Assembly (NCBI GenBank): GCA_963422465.1
Contig: OY730170.1
Coordinates: 4,688,379 to 4,752,378, forward strand
Reading direction: 5' to 3'
Length of the DNA stretch: 64,000 bases
Origin: Lichina pygmaea
Taxonomy: Eukaryota; Ascomycota; Lichinomycetes; Lichinales; Lichinaceae
How positions within the stretch are numbered: position 1 is the stretch's first letter; each line of letters opens with the position of its first letter. Shown piece by piece: positions 48,265 through 60,332 of this stretch. Made by a program: the position numbers and the translations under genes. Under the pieces are notes generated by a model. It was not told where the DNA came from, did no database searches, and was given only the letters and a program-made list of their open reading frames with translations.

Positions 48265-49230
48265 CTCTACTTGTGGCGAAATTTCAAGCTGTACGTAATA
48301 TGTACTTCCGTACGTTACGTAGAGTGTCACAACTGGAAAGCGAAGCGGCAGTCCCACCACTACGAGCGCACATGGCACGATTGCAGCTGCAAGCACGCGC
48401 CCGCATGGAGGCCTCGGGAGTCCAGGCAGAGGTTCGAGACGCCTGCGACCGACTCAGACGCCAGCTAGCCCCGAGGCGAGGCTGACGACGCCGCGCCAGC
48501 ACCACGCCAGGCCAAACACGACACCAGTGGGCCAAATCAATACCCTGGCCCGTGAGCTGACAGCCCCCCCAACACCAACACCACCCCCCCCCCCCCCCCC
48601 CCCCCCCCCCTGATCAGTCTGGCAGGCACGCCAGTTGCCAGAACAGTGGTGCTGGGAGTGATGGAACAAGCTGCACGGAGGCCCCCCACCAAGAGTCCAA
48701 CTGCTGGACCCAGACCCCGGAGGAGGGGATGACTGGAAGTCTGACAAGATGCCGTACCTGGCATCCCTCTAGCTTCACGCCAGCTTGGCGAAGGCCCAGA
48801 GCAGCATCCTTACACAGGTCCGCACAGGTAAGATTGGGCTGGCAGCCTTCCTCTGCAAGCGGTGGGTCCCTGGCTTCCCGACACCGGCCTGCAGCTGCGG
48901 AGCACAGTGGGAAGTAGCTAAACACATAGTTGTTGCCTGCCCCCACCTTCAGCGGGCCCGCCGCAGCCTATATGCAGCAGCATTCGCTACTGTACTGACT
49001 ACCAGGTGATGACTTCATGACTGTGGCCCACCACCGCCCTTACAGCGTGGATCCTCCACCACAGTGTCCTTCCCCAGTTCTCCTGGACTCAGAAGCAGCT
49101 GGAAGCTGGCTACTAGGTCGGTAGCCACCCCCTCCATGCTCTACAGTGACTTGACACGATGGCGCTGGTGAGGCACTGCAGAGAGAGGTTTTTTACTTGT
49201 TTAAAGTTTCATTAGCCTAGTTTTGTAGAT
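48265..49230 (+). mobile_element. LINE 3' fragment (Tad1-like)
   Basis: Plus-strand reading begins with RVSQLESEAAVPPLRAHMAR and ARMEASGVQAEVRDACDRLR, homologous to the LINE fragment at 23.4 kb. It continues past a 27-base poly-C run to SSILTQVRTGKIGLAAFLCK and PTPACSCGAQWEVAKHIVVA, the C-terminal zinc-finger-like tail. Several frame changes are needed, so it is a decayed copy. The 3' end is about 49230-49290. Confidence 0.75.
48584..48610 (+). repeat. Poly-C tract (27 C)
   Basis: Uninterrupted C run inside the LINE fragment. Confidence 0.85.
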
Positions 49231-49293
49231 GACCAGCCACGTGCCAGCCTAGTTACACTAGTGCTAGAATAGTGTAGGAACTCAATCAATCAA

Positions 49294-49870
49294 CGGACAA
49301 TTACTCCGATGCCCCCCTCTATGCACGTATCGTACTTCGGTGCCCCCTCTTACTTCCATGCCTCCAAGACTGCATGACTGTGGCTGCTGGGGTTTTCCTT
49401 ACCATCTCTTTATAGACTTCCCAGCATGATCTATTCATACTTCCATGCCCCCTTCGCTTAGTACAAATACAGTACTTCTAGTTTGGTGGCACTCCCTAGA
49501 AGAGCTAAAGTACTACTAAACTTTTGTGGCATCGGCCCACCGACGACCCAACTCCACACCAACTCACAAAGTCCCCACAACACCGAAAATGCCCATATAT
49601 GACATTGAAAATAAGATTTGGCTTGATGGACCTAGAGCTAGGCACTGGATGCGACTAGGGAAAAAAAAAAATGCGACTGAAGAATGTACGCTGTGTGATG
49701 CTACCAGGACTTATGAAGCTTATACCTTGCTTGACTTGAAGAGATACCTAGCTTTATATGGTGTGGCTCCCCAAAGTGCATGTACTGATTTGCGCCGGGG
49801 GCATCAAAGTAGGAGGGGGCCACCGAAGTAATCTACGTGCATAGGAGGGGGGTACCAGAGTAATTGTCCG
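49294..49870. mobile_element. Second element of the CGGACAATTACT family
   Basis: 577 bp with inverted ends: left CGGACAATTACTCCGATGCC and right its complement CGGACAATTACTCTGGTACC. Both arms continue with TATGCACGTA and TTACTTCGGTG(C/G)CCCC, over about 75 bp. These arm motifs are shared with the element at 30149-31180. The centre is AT-richer and has a small frame, 49589-49831 (MPIYDIENKIWLDGPRARHW, with CTLC), of doubtful status. It lies between two LINE copies. No target duplication is clear. Confidence 0.75.
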
Positions 49871-50149
49871 AGCGGAAAAACATTGCTCCGTAGACGCACA
49901 AAAGCGGGATTCATCTCTGAGATGGAGACATACGAGTACTAGTGAGCAATCGATTGTCTTGCTGCCCTAGGAATTTGTCGATGCTCTGTAGGGGTGCCCC
50001 GTCACTGTTGAGTGTAGCTGTATTGTAGTCGGCTCGTCGTGTGTGGATGTTTCTGGCTGTTGTGCTTAGCGTGTCCTGACTCTATTAGACTTATCGTTGC
50101 TGAGGTAATACAAAGTGTCTTAGTAAGCGAGGTCACCCGACACCACACT
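49871..50149. other. Interval between element and LINE copy
   Basis: No coding signal recognised. Confidence 0.35.
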
Positions 50150-50736
50150 TTGCTCAGACTAAGTACCAGCTGGCAGAACAATGGTGCTGGGAGTGCTGGC
50201 ACCAACTGCATGGAGGCCCCCTGCCAACAACACAGATGCTGGACCCAGACCCCGGAGGCGGAGACAACTGGAAGCCCAGCAAGATGCTGTACCGGTCAGC
50301 TCTCCGGTTACACACCAGCCTCTCAAAGGCGCAGAGCAGTATTCTGACACAGGTCCGCACAGACAAGATTGGACTGGCGGCATTCCTCTGCAAACGACGG
50401 GTACCCGGCTTCCCCACACCGGCGTGCAGCTGTGGAGCGCTGTGGGAGACAGCCAAACACGTGGTTCTAGACTGCCCACGCCTTCTCCGGGTGCGGCGAA
50501 GCCTGTATTTAGCAGCCACCACCACTGACTACCAGGCTTTGACATCCCGACCGCGGCCCACCGCCGCCCTTACAGTGTGGATCCTCCGACAAGGCATTCT
50601 CCCCCAGTTCTCCTGGACTCAGGAGCAGCTGGAAGCTGGCTGCTAGCCAGCCACCCCCCATGTTCTACAGCATCTCGACGGGATAGTGCTGGCCAGGCAC
50701 TGCAGAAGGAGGTTTTTCACCCTAGCAGGCCTAGGG
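50150..50736 (+). mobile_element. LINE 3' fragment, second plus-strand copy
   Basis: An open frame of 136 residues (50236-50646) reads LSKAQSSILTQVRTDKIGLA, then PTPACSCGALWETAKHVVLD, and ends QFSWTQEQLEAGC at a stop. Sequence agrees closely with the copy ending at 49.2 kb, including the 3' untranslated part (GGCACTGCAGA.GGAGGTTTTT). It runs into the assembly gap. Confidence 0.8.
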
Positions 50737-50936
50737 NNNNNNNNNNNNNNNNNNNNNNNNNNNNNNNNNNNNNNNNNNNNNNNNNNNNNNNNNNNNNNNN
50801 NNNNNNNNNNNNNNNNNNNNNNNNNNNNNNNNNNNNNNNNNNNNNNNNNNNNNNNNNNNNNNNNNNNNNNNNNNNNNNNNNNNNNNNNNNNNNNNNNNNN
50901 NNNNNNNNNNNNNNNNNNNNNNNNNNNNNNNNNNNN
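50737..50936. other. Assembly gap (200 N)
   Basis: Exactly 200 N, the look of a fixed-size scaffold gap. Real length unknown. It lies at the 3' end of a repeated LINE copy, the usual cause of such breaks. Confidence 0.99.
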
Positions 50937-53919
50937 GTGCAGCTGCTCTGGCAGCCTGTCAGCAATGAAGCCGGTGCCCCCCCCCTCTGCCATGCCAAAA
51001 GCCTGCGTTGGTTGTTAGTAATCAAACCTCTTTTTCCTTCACCATATCGTCAACAGAGAGGGCATGAGCTGAGTGCCGTGGCTCCATGGTCAAGCCAGTC
51101 TCCCAAGCAGATCAAGGGACAGTTTGCTTTGGCACAATCTCTCCCCCCCCCCCCCCCCCCCCAAAAGAAAATAGGTTTTTGCTGGCCCTCCTTTCTCAGC
51201 AAGGACTCTTCACCTGACGGTTGACGCACTGTACACCGTCTCCCACATCTGCCCTGCGACACGTACATACGTACGGACGTACGTAGAAAGGGGGCGTCAA
51301 CGTGGGAAGGGCCTGCGGATTGCGTCTAGACTGCCGAACAGGCCGGAAGCACGGACCCACGGCGCACCACGATCCTCCTCCTCCTCCTCCTCCTCCTCCT
51401 TCTTTCCGCTCAACTCAACCCAGGCCAAGGCGTGTGAGTGGTGCGCCAGACCGCATTGTATCGTCCACGCGTTGGGTTTCACGGTAGTGCAAACGGCTCC
51501 AGGATATGGGGGAAGAGAAAAAGGCCGTTCGGGGACGACGGGAGCCGATCGATGGGTCCACCAGGGCCGCCCCCCCCCCCCCCCCTCCCCCCCCGGAAGG
51601 GTCCCTACCGTATTAGGGATGATACGATCCAAATCGGACGAGTATCGGTATCCGTTTGGGACGGCCGCCCAAGCCCGAGCAATTCGTGGCGCGCTCAGCT
51701 TTTTGCCACCTGTGCCGCCGCCGCCATCGCCGTCGCCGTTGAGGAGCCGGCACAGTGCCGAGATGTTGAACGCGCGGGGCAGAAGCTACCACTACCGGTA
51801 ACTGCGGTACGGTACCGCTCCCAACAACAACGTGGCCGGGCCCGATGCCATCGAAAATTCTCTGGACAGTGCGGACGCGGCCGGGAGCTCAAGTGTCCAT
51901 GCGACACGCGAGCCCCCCCCCCCCCCCCCCCCCCCAGCCGTTACAGCGTTTCATCTGACCATCGCAATTACTGTAAGAGCCATGTGCGATTGAAACAAAC
52001 CGCCGTCTGCTCGCCAAATCCGTTTGGAGCTACTCCCGGTCGAACGCCGAGGTCCGATGGAAAGGCGTCCGGTTCCTTGGAGGCGACGCCGGCCTAGTCT
52101 CGAATTGATGGATGTGATCGGCTCGATCCGTCGACCGGATCATGTGTCGTCCGACTCGCCACGTATCCTGAACGGGTCGACCCGTGGGTGATGATGATAG
52201 TATCACGTCTCAAGTACGAAACGGCATGTTCCGTGATGCTCCGCCGCTCGACACTACGACTCCATCGTCGTCCTTCGACCTGAACTGTATTTAGTACCGA
52301 AGGGGAACAACCATGTGGATTATGCCGATGCCAATGCCGATGGCGCTGGAGAAAATCCCATTACATAGTAGCCGCCACCACACCTTCTTCAGTGAGCCGT
52401 AAACCGTCCAACACCTATCTGACCGGGGCCGTTCAATCGCCACTCCCTTTCTAGTTGCACAGAAAGTCTGGGCTGTTCCACCAGATGTTTATTCTTCCTC
52501 CCAGGACGACGGCGCGGCTCCCGTCGGACCGCTTGGCCGGTCCCCACTCTGCGCCGGCGCTGGGCTCGAACGCCGGGGCCCACCTTCTCACGGAAGGAAC
52601 AGGCGGAGCGCGTGAAAGTCTTCCGCTGGGAGTGACCGGTCGAATTAAGGGAAGAGCAGGCGCCGCTGACGCCAAAGCAAGCGAGCGTCGCTGGTGACAG
52701 TGCCCCTGCTGTAGCCTGGAGGGCCAGTTAGAAGTCATCCGAGACATGCCTTAGTATCGCGACACAGCCTCTACCCTGGTAGGACATCTCCATGCCATCG
52801 CCAAAGTCAGTATATAATGCACAGCAGCACCGCGGCTGGCGGGAGTCGAAAGTGAAAGAGTAACGAGTAGGAGCCAGAGGAGGCCATAGCCTCAGGTGCC
52901 GACCCGTGGACTCCTGTGGCAGCGTCTAATTCACCCCATGCGGCATTCGAAACAACGTTGCAAAGGAGAGAAAAGAAAGGCGATGGTTGCAAGAGTTGAT
53001 GAGAGCGGGTATGAAGCCAGCCCGCAGGCAGCGCGCGGCCCGTCAACCCCAGCCAGACCATCTGATTGACTGCAGCACGTTGTAAGGGGAGGGGGGGGGG
53101 CCAAAGGGGCCGTTCGTCTGAACTCTGGCGGGCTAGGGCTCTGCGAACCCACCTCCCCTCGTGGCCGGTCTTTATGAACCATCGCAGTCGCCCTTGAACT
53201 GCATCGTGAATCATTCGTGCCCTCCTCTCCGACCGTCCTTGCCCCGAAGAGAGTTGCGTTGCCAACAAGAATCCTGACAGCTGTCCTTTCAGAGCCATTT
53301 GGGATTGTGGGAAGTTCTCATACTGTGTCAGGTACTGGACGCAAGGTCCCAAGTGATCAGCTGCACTTAGGAAAGGACAGCTGCAGACGTCACCGCCGCT
53401 GCAACCTCCCTTGGTCCTGCCGAGCAAACATCGACGGCTAGAGAAATACGGCGTGTTGATCTTCTTGGTCAGGCGAGAACGCTTTCCGTGGCTTCCTGAC
53501 GGGGTTGGCTGTCTTCGGACACGGTAGAGGCTCAAACTGACCATTGGACTCGGGTCTGCAGACTTGCCCTCGACCCACCGTGGAACACGTCACACCGATC
53601 GCACCTTTCCCTTCCACCGAGACACCTTCCGCTCCTTGCCAGTTAGCACCGACAGCCAGGCCACCATGCCTTGCCGCCACCGACCCGGACGAAGCGACGA
53701 GGCGGCCACCTGCTCCCGACTCGGAGACATCGACGCCGGCGGGCCCTTCAAGTTGTTCAGGCACGCTGACCCCGCTCCTTTGGTCTCGCACGTCAAATTT
53801 GCGGGGGTGAGTCTGGACCATCGATTCATCCTGACATGCTGAACTGTGACAGCGTCCCAGGATGGATGACTGGTGAGCTCCTTGTTGAAATCGTGGGCTG
53901 ACCGGACTGCGCCGTCCAG
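50937..53919. other. 3 kb without a recognised gene, poly-C rich
   Basis: Poly-C runs at 51143-51162 (20), 51570-51585 (16) and 51913-51935 (23), a (CTC)n tract at 51374-51402, and GTAC motifs at 51263-51284 and 51795-51818. A 245-residue frame at 53544-52807 on the minus strand has no protein-like features. Nothing else supported. Confidence 0.45.
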
Positions 53920-54018
53920 ATTCCGAGCGTCAGATGCCCCGCGTGCGAGGCCGAGGGGATCGAAGTTTGGGTCATCCGCGGAAAAGTCTGCCCTCGCTGC
54001 GGAGGCGAGTGCGAGTAG
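53920..54018 (+). CDS. Last exon of a possible small zinc-ribbon protein
   Basis: Follows an acceptor-like GTCCAG with a CTGAC branch site upstream. It reads IPSVRCPACEAEGIEVWVIR, then GKVCPRCGGECE and a stop. The pattern C-x2-C ... C-x2-C with EVWVI between is seen in small uncharacterised fungal proteins with a zinc-ribbon look. The upstream exon was not found: nearby donors do not fit the phase. Partial and tentative. Confidence 0.4.
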   Translation: MPSVRCPACEAEGIEVWVIRGKVCPRCGGECE

Positions 54019-54839
54019 AATCCCACGGCTCCATGTACGTCAAAGATCGGAGCGGCTCTTCGGCCGGTGATACTCAGGCTGACCTGTACTGGAGACCCGA
54101 GAGAGCCGTACACAGCGCCGCACCGCGCCCCAACGGCGTGATGCTCAGCGACGAGCACGATTCGGTGTTCCCACCTCCCGCAAACGGTCGAGGGTCGAGA
54201 CACGGTAGTCAGCAACCGCTGCAAGGCGGAAAAACTCGTCGAAGGACACCCACCGCGGAGCAAAGCTGCGCCACCAAAATTGCTGTCCGTCCGTTTGAAT
54301 AGCTGTTTCCAGGGCCGACAATAAACAGACCCCGTTTTCGCACGGTCATCTTTTAGTCGAACACCATGGCCTCTCGCCACAATCCTTCCGAAGCTGTATA
54401 GAGTAGTGCAAATCACAGGTCGTTTGGTCAGGGTGTCAAAAGTGTGTGTTTGTCGAGCCGGCTCGTCGGTAGATTCCTAGCCCGCAATGAAAGTCAATCT
54501 GATCTGGAGATGATGCCCAGCGAATATTTCTCCCTTGGGTAACAGAAGATAGGACCATAACCATAACACTGCCTATATATTCTGATGGAATGGTGACCGC
54601 AAAAGAACTCGTTCGTTGTATGAGCGCGACGCAAGGAAGAGGAGGCCGGCTCCTAGGTGTTGAGGTCATGACTGAGGGTATGAGATGTTCTTCGACGATA
54701 CCTAGCTATTCAGGATGAGAGACGTTGTATTAGAGATGCACAAAGAAAAAGAAGAACGACGAGCTCCTCCGACGGATGCCAGGGGAAGATTTATCCCTGG
54801 AGATCCATAAGTCTTGCCGAGGGTCCCTCACCAAACCCT
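54019..54839. other. Intergenic
   Basis: No supported gene seen on either strand. Confidence 0.4.
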
Positions 54840-55254
54840 TCATATAGCCCAGCTGCCTCTACGGGCAGTAAAGCCCGAGGCGTCCGGTCCGAGCGGGTCG
54901 GCGTCCGGGTCTGGATGTTGCCTCATCCACTCCTTGATGTAGATGCGAAGTGCGAGCCAGCGCGCGCAGTCACCCTCGATTGCGGCTTGCAGCGTGATGC
55001 CGACACCCTGCGCCAATCCCACAAAGCCCTTGGCCGAGCCGCCGTCGCGGCCGACCAGCTCCCGCGGCATTCGGGAGATGCGGCTCAGTTCGTCGTCGAA
55101 ATTTCGAGCCACCGACGAATATCCGAGGGAGAGGTAGTTGTAGACCTGGCTCACAAATTCGTCCGTAACCTGAGAAGCCGTGTCGTGCTCGACTCTGTCA
55201 TGCTGACGGTCGGCCGCCGTCTCGAGGTGGATTCTGGACGCATGTAGGGCTGCT

Positions 55255-55289
<35 letters not shown>

Positions 55290-55902
55290 GCCCATCGAAA
55301 CCGGGATGCCCTTCTCGCGAGGGATGTTGTCGACGCTGTCATCAGGTGTCTTGATGCCGAACGGCCTGGCCGGCTCGGGGGCCGGCGGCGCCGTGCCGTC
55401 CAACACGCAAAGGCCTCTCCACAAGCCCCTGCCGAGTTCGTTGGTTCGCTCCGGCGGGTCGGGCGACCTGGAACGCCAGCGGAAATCAACCTGAAGCACC
55501 GTCGACTTGGGAGACGGGCAGCGTCGGAAGGTGAGGTCCCGGCCAAGCAACGGAGGGCTCGCCGCCTTGCTCACGGCCACATTACCGACGCCCTGTGGCG
55601 GCGGGTCGCCGGTCAGGCCATCGGCCCGCGTCGCGCCGTCGAGCTGGCGAAGGCCTTGCCTCGCGGCGACCAGGGCTGAGCCGAGCGAGTGTCTCGACCG
55701 GCGCCGCACTCGGACCTGACCGTGGGTGCCTTCCGCCGCCCACGGTGTCCGCTGCAGCCCCAGGCGCTCGCGGTGCCTCCGCATCTCCTGGAGCTCCCAG
55801 TCCAGGCTGACCATCGAATCGCGCTTCGACGCCGTCGGCTTCCTTGGAGGCGCCACCGTCAAGACCTCATGACTGAGCGGCAAGAATTCCTCCTCGGCAC
55901 CT

Positions 55903-55953
<51 letters not shown>

Positions 55954-56831
55954 GACCGGTCGGATTCGAGGTCGATGACGAAGTGGCTAACAGGCTCGTG
56001 GAAGTCGCTGTTAGGGTAGGCGGCCATGGCTTGCTCCCTCAGCTGCTTCTCGGCCGCCTGGGCCGCGAGGCCGAGGAGGCAGCCCGAGTAGGAACTGTCG
56101 CAGCCCTCGCGCATCTTGTTCGCGCGTTTGGCCAACGTCGAATCGCCCTCCGAGGGCGCCGACGGCGAGGTCGAGAGGGACGGACATCTCGACCCGTCGG
56201 ACTCGAAGGATTCGATAGGATTGAGGTTCGGCACCTGGGAGGGGTATCGGCGGATGGCGTTCGCACGCTCGGGCGATGCGCTACATGGGACGCCATGTTT
56301 CGTGCGGCAGGTCGACGTGGAGATGCCGTCGAGGTCTGGCGAAGCCGACCGACGGGCAAGACCCGATTCTCCACGTCGTCGGGCCGGATGAAGCAATTCC
56401 GGCTGCCATCTCGAGGGCGGATCATCACTTGCTGGCGGAAGCGCTGTCTGGCGCGACGCACGTGATATCCGCGAGCTTTGTGACGTCTCGATCAGCTCTG
56501 GCGCGAGACGACACGGCGGAGTCCGTGGCGGCATTTCATTCGTTCCTTGCCGAGGTGGGTGCCACCCCTTGGAGTTGGAATACTCTTCTGCCGCGGCCTC
56601 TGCACTGGCATTGCCTCTCCGCGTCGACGTCTCGATCGGTTCCGGTTTGAACGTGCGCATACAGCGTACCACTCCGCCAGGAGTGCCCGAGACCGTCAGC
56701 GCTGGGGCATGGTCGTCGGGCTCCGATGTTCGTGCCTCGCCGGTGACAACGGCAGCGGCTCTGTGGCTCTCGGCAGTCGTCTCCATCGGTCGCAGAAAAA
56801 ACCGCTTTGACGCGGCGCGATTGTCGGACAT
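54840..56831 (-). CDS. Uncharacterised fungal protein with two poly-Asp runs
   Basis: Single-exon frame of 663 residues starting MSDNRAASKRFFLRPMETTA. Residues 1-290 are disordered and Ser/Pro/Arg-rich. A run of about 17 Asp and a second of about 10 Asp come from (GAC)n repeats. Between them SMVSLDWELQEMRRHRERLG looks helical. The C-terminal 120 residues look like a conserved helical domain: FVSQVYNYLSLGYSSVARNF, DDELSRISRMPREL, then CARWLALRIYIKEWMRQH. The C-terminal pattern is probably shared with other Ascomycota proteins of unknown function (from memory, not checked). No catalytic motif or signal peptide. Confidence 0.75.
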
Positions 56832-57965
56832 GGCCTAGCACGACGGCCGAATCTGGCAGCTCGTGCGAGACGATCCTGAGGACGTCGTCCACTTGACAGC
56901 CTCAGGCCGCCGGTACCAACCCACCAACGAGAAGGGGCTGCCCCCTCAAGAGCATCGTATCAATATACCTCGATCGTAAGCCGTGCTCGGATCGAAACAG
57001 TCGACAGCGGGCGGGGTTCGAAAGATCGACGACCAGGGGAGATATACGCCGCTGTCGATGGGAAGGTCTGGTATAAGGGACCGCTGGCTGCTACTAGAAT
57101 GCGGGGCCAATGCTCAACGAGTCAGCCAATCCACGAAGCGGTCGAGGCAATGTGGCCAAGCAGCAGCGATGAATAGGAGACGAGACTGTTGTTGCGTTGA
57201 GGGGAGGGCAACAGGGGCAGTCCATGAGGCTTACAACAGAACGAAGGCTGGGGCCAGTCCAGCCTCCCAAGCCTGCTCTTGCTCCACAAGATGAGCGGCC
57301 AGGACCGGCACGAATCCCGGACTGGGCAAAGGAGAAGCTGCAAAGACGCGCCGAAGGAAAGGGGATCCGGTTTTGATCATGGCAAGGGAATCTCGATTGC
57401 GGTGAACATACGTGCCGGTATGTCCGAACAGCTGTGGAATGACGATAGATATCGCCTTCCCGACACGCCTAGCCTGCTCCCAAAACCGAAGTCCGGACGT
57501 ACATGCCAAAGGGAACTCGAGACCGGAAAGCAGAGTCGCCGTCTGAGAATGGAAGGGAAGTCAATAGATGATGCGGCCGAAAGAGGATGAGGAGGAGGAA
57601 GAGGAGAAGAAGAGGAGGACGACGACGACGGAAAGGAAAGCGGCGTGGATTGTTGAACTCGGTCTCTTGGACCGGCCGAGCATGTGGCCCTTGCTCGGAC
57701 GAAAGTAACGCACGCCCCACCTCGGCCCCCCATTGGAGCACGTTACTCGATTGTTTCGAGACGTCTCCCGAGCCGGTCCGTACCGTAGCGGTGAAACGAT
57801 CCGCCGTGATTATCGCACGTGACAACTAGAATGATGGATGACTTTTGAGAATCAAAAGTACATCAATATCGATGGTCGCCTTTTCTTTCGAGGGATTCCA
57901 TCACATACGTCTGCAGTGGCCGTGCCACTTGGGGGCACTTCGGTACCCCCCATGGGCACGGGTAA
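56832..57965. other. Intergenic
   Basis: No supported gene; a purine-rich GAGGAAGAG tract lies near 57575-57640. Confidence 0.4.
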
Positions 57966-58110
57966 GTGTTGCGGCCGCAGGGCCGGGGCCGAGCCTGGCT
58001 TAGTCAGTAGTGTTAGTCAGCTAGATAGGGGGGCCATATAGCCCTCGGGTCCGAGAGAGCGTCAATCATCATTTTCTCCCTCTCAAGAGAAGGCTATTGC
58101 CCTGTAGCTC
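57966..58110. repeat. Dispersed repeat, copy B
   Basis: Second copy of the repeat at 42100-42259, shorter because it lacks the two GTAC-bearing segments. See copy A for the shared blocks. Confidence 0.8.
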
Positions 58111-58938
58111 GACAGCGGAACGTAAGCATGGACCGTAAGCCGGTCTTACAGTACTAGAGAGATAGAGTGATCAGCCTAGTAGCTTCCTTGCTCACAGCCC
58201 AGGATATCGGTATCGGTTGGTGCTTGAACAGTCTCGCGACTTGTACCAAATAGTCAGGTTTTTATAGGTATCGTAGGCTAGATGTGTCATCAATTGCCAA
58301 AAAGATTCATAGGGCTGGGCGGCATTGTCTGCTTATGGACCTCCAGTCCCCTAAATTGGTCATCCGGATGAATTTCGAAATGACCGTCTGCCATACCACA
58401 CCATCCTCAGCAGAGGCGCTATAATAATTTGATTTTCCCAATCTACCATCACATGCGACCACACCTTGTAGAGAACTGGGCATCCCGTCCGATCTGCCAT
58501 ACATAAGCTACAATGGGGCGGATCAGTAGTTGGGTCGGTGACGACCAGCGAATACCCGCTGTTGCATGTACCTCACCAAATTATTTTTGTCAATCCCTTT
58601 TTGGATTGTGGTCTTGGAGGGGAATCCTTTGGGGGGTTACTGGCGATCCCCCAGCCGGCGGCCCTCCGTGGTTCTCTCTTGGCATCAGATGATCAATTAC
58701 TTGGCTTTGGCACATTCACGTACCGTACTGTAAGAGGGTACGGCCCGGGGCCCCAGTATCTTCCTATCAATTGGCCTTCGGAAACGCAAGCTTGCTTCTC
58801 CAGAGCTACGGTAGAGAGTTGAGCACGTGGACAGGTTGATGAAAATGAATTAAAGATGCTACTTGATATTTTCAGATGCCGAATCGAACAAGCATACTGT
58901 ATGGCCAAGGCTCCCGGCCAGGGCTAGGCGTGAGACAC
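58111..58938. other. Intergenic
   Basis: No supported gene. The flank of the repeat and the 3' side of the next gene. Confidence 0.4.
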
Positions 58939-60262
58939 CTATGCCCAGTGCCGGACCACGTCGTCGCCACCTCCCAACGCACTCATGTGGTAGATCTCGA
59001 GGTTCAGAAAATCACCGAGGTCGGTCAGATTGCAGCTCATCTGCCAGCTGTCGGCACCTGGGTCGGTCGCCGTCTTGGTTGTCGAGACTGGCCGCTGTCT
59101 AGCGTCGACGGTGGGCTTGGTGGTGGTGGTGGTGGTGGTCGTGTTCATCGACGTCCTGGCGGATGAGGTCGCCGAGGACGAGGGAGACTGCCCGGGGTCG
59201 GTCGAGACGCCGTCGTCGGTGAAGGCGTCGTAGTCGTCGTAGTCGTGGCAGAGCTCGTCGACGGGCTCGTCGACGGGATCGGCGCGGACCAGGGCACCCT
59301 CCGACTCGAACCCCAGCGTCAGGAACCAGTCGAAGAGCTCGTCGTGGCAGTCGTCCTCGGCGGCTCCCTCGCCGCCGGCCATGAAATAGTCCCCCGTTCC
59401 GCCGCTGATGGCCATCTGGTACATGGTCAGGTCGAGGTCGTCGGACGACGAGGTCGACGACCGATGGCCGGTGTCCCTCCGGCCGCTCTCCCGACGCCGG
59501 TCACGACCGAGCGCCGAGACGCTCGAGGTCCCCGAGAGAGAGGACGCGGCCCGGACGTCGTCGTCGTCGTCGGCGGACGAGAACGGCTCGCGCCGCGACG
59601 ACAGGGACGAGACGGTCCGCGTGAGGGAGCATCGGTCCGGGCCGTCGACAGGGGCACACGGCGGATCCAGGTCCGGGACCGGCGCGTCCCCGGCTTCGAG
59701 TCGCAGTGGCGAGGCCTCGGAGATGGTGGGAAGGTGATCTTGCGATCGGCACCGCCCGCTCGCGCCCGTGCGCCGCGGCGGCGGCAGCAGCCCCGAGAAG
59801 GTGGCCCTTCGAGCCGAATCTGGGCGAGCGGCGTCGAAGACGCGTCGCAGAACGGCAAAGGGCCCAGCGTCTCTGGTATCGTCTGCCGTCGTCGCCGCCG
59901 TCGACGTCGCGGGGTCGCGATCCCCGTCCGGGTGGCTTTCGCGCCCGGATTCTCGTCCGAGCACGGCAGCGGCCGGGTCGGCCGGCCCGATCGTCTCCTG
60001 CACCTCGATCCGTTCGAATAGCCTGCTGCTGACCGTCTCGCTCAGACTGCCGCCGATGGCGCGAGCCCTTGCGGCCGCGGCTCGGTTGTTGTGGACGAGC
60101 CTGGTCTTGGCCCGCCGCGAAACGGACCGTACTCGTCGTACCGACGGTATCCTCTTCGTCGCGAGCCACCTCCACGCCTTGGCCTGCTCTGCTTGGCTGA
60201 CGGTCAGGAAAGGGTGTCTGTTCGTGCGGTTTCGAGCGGGCGCCTTGGCGTACAGTGATCCT

Positions 60263-60332
<70 letters not shown>

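Noticed and set aside
52807-53544. 245-residue minus-strand frame
   Set aside because: No domain, signal or splice support, and it lies in a poly-C/repeat-rich interval.
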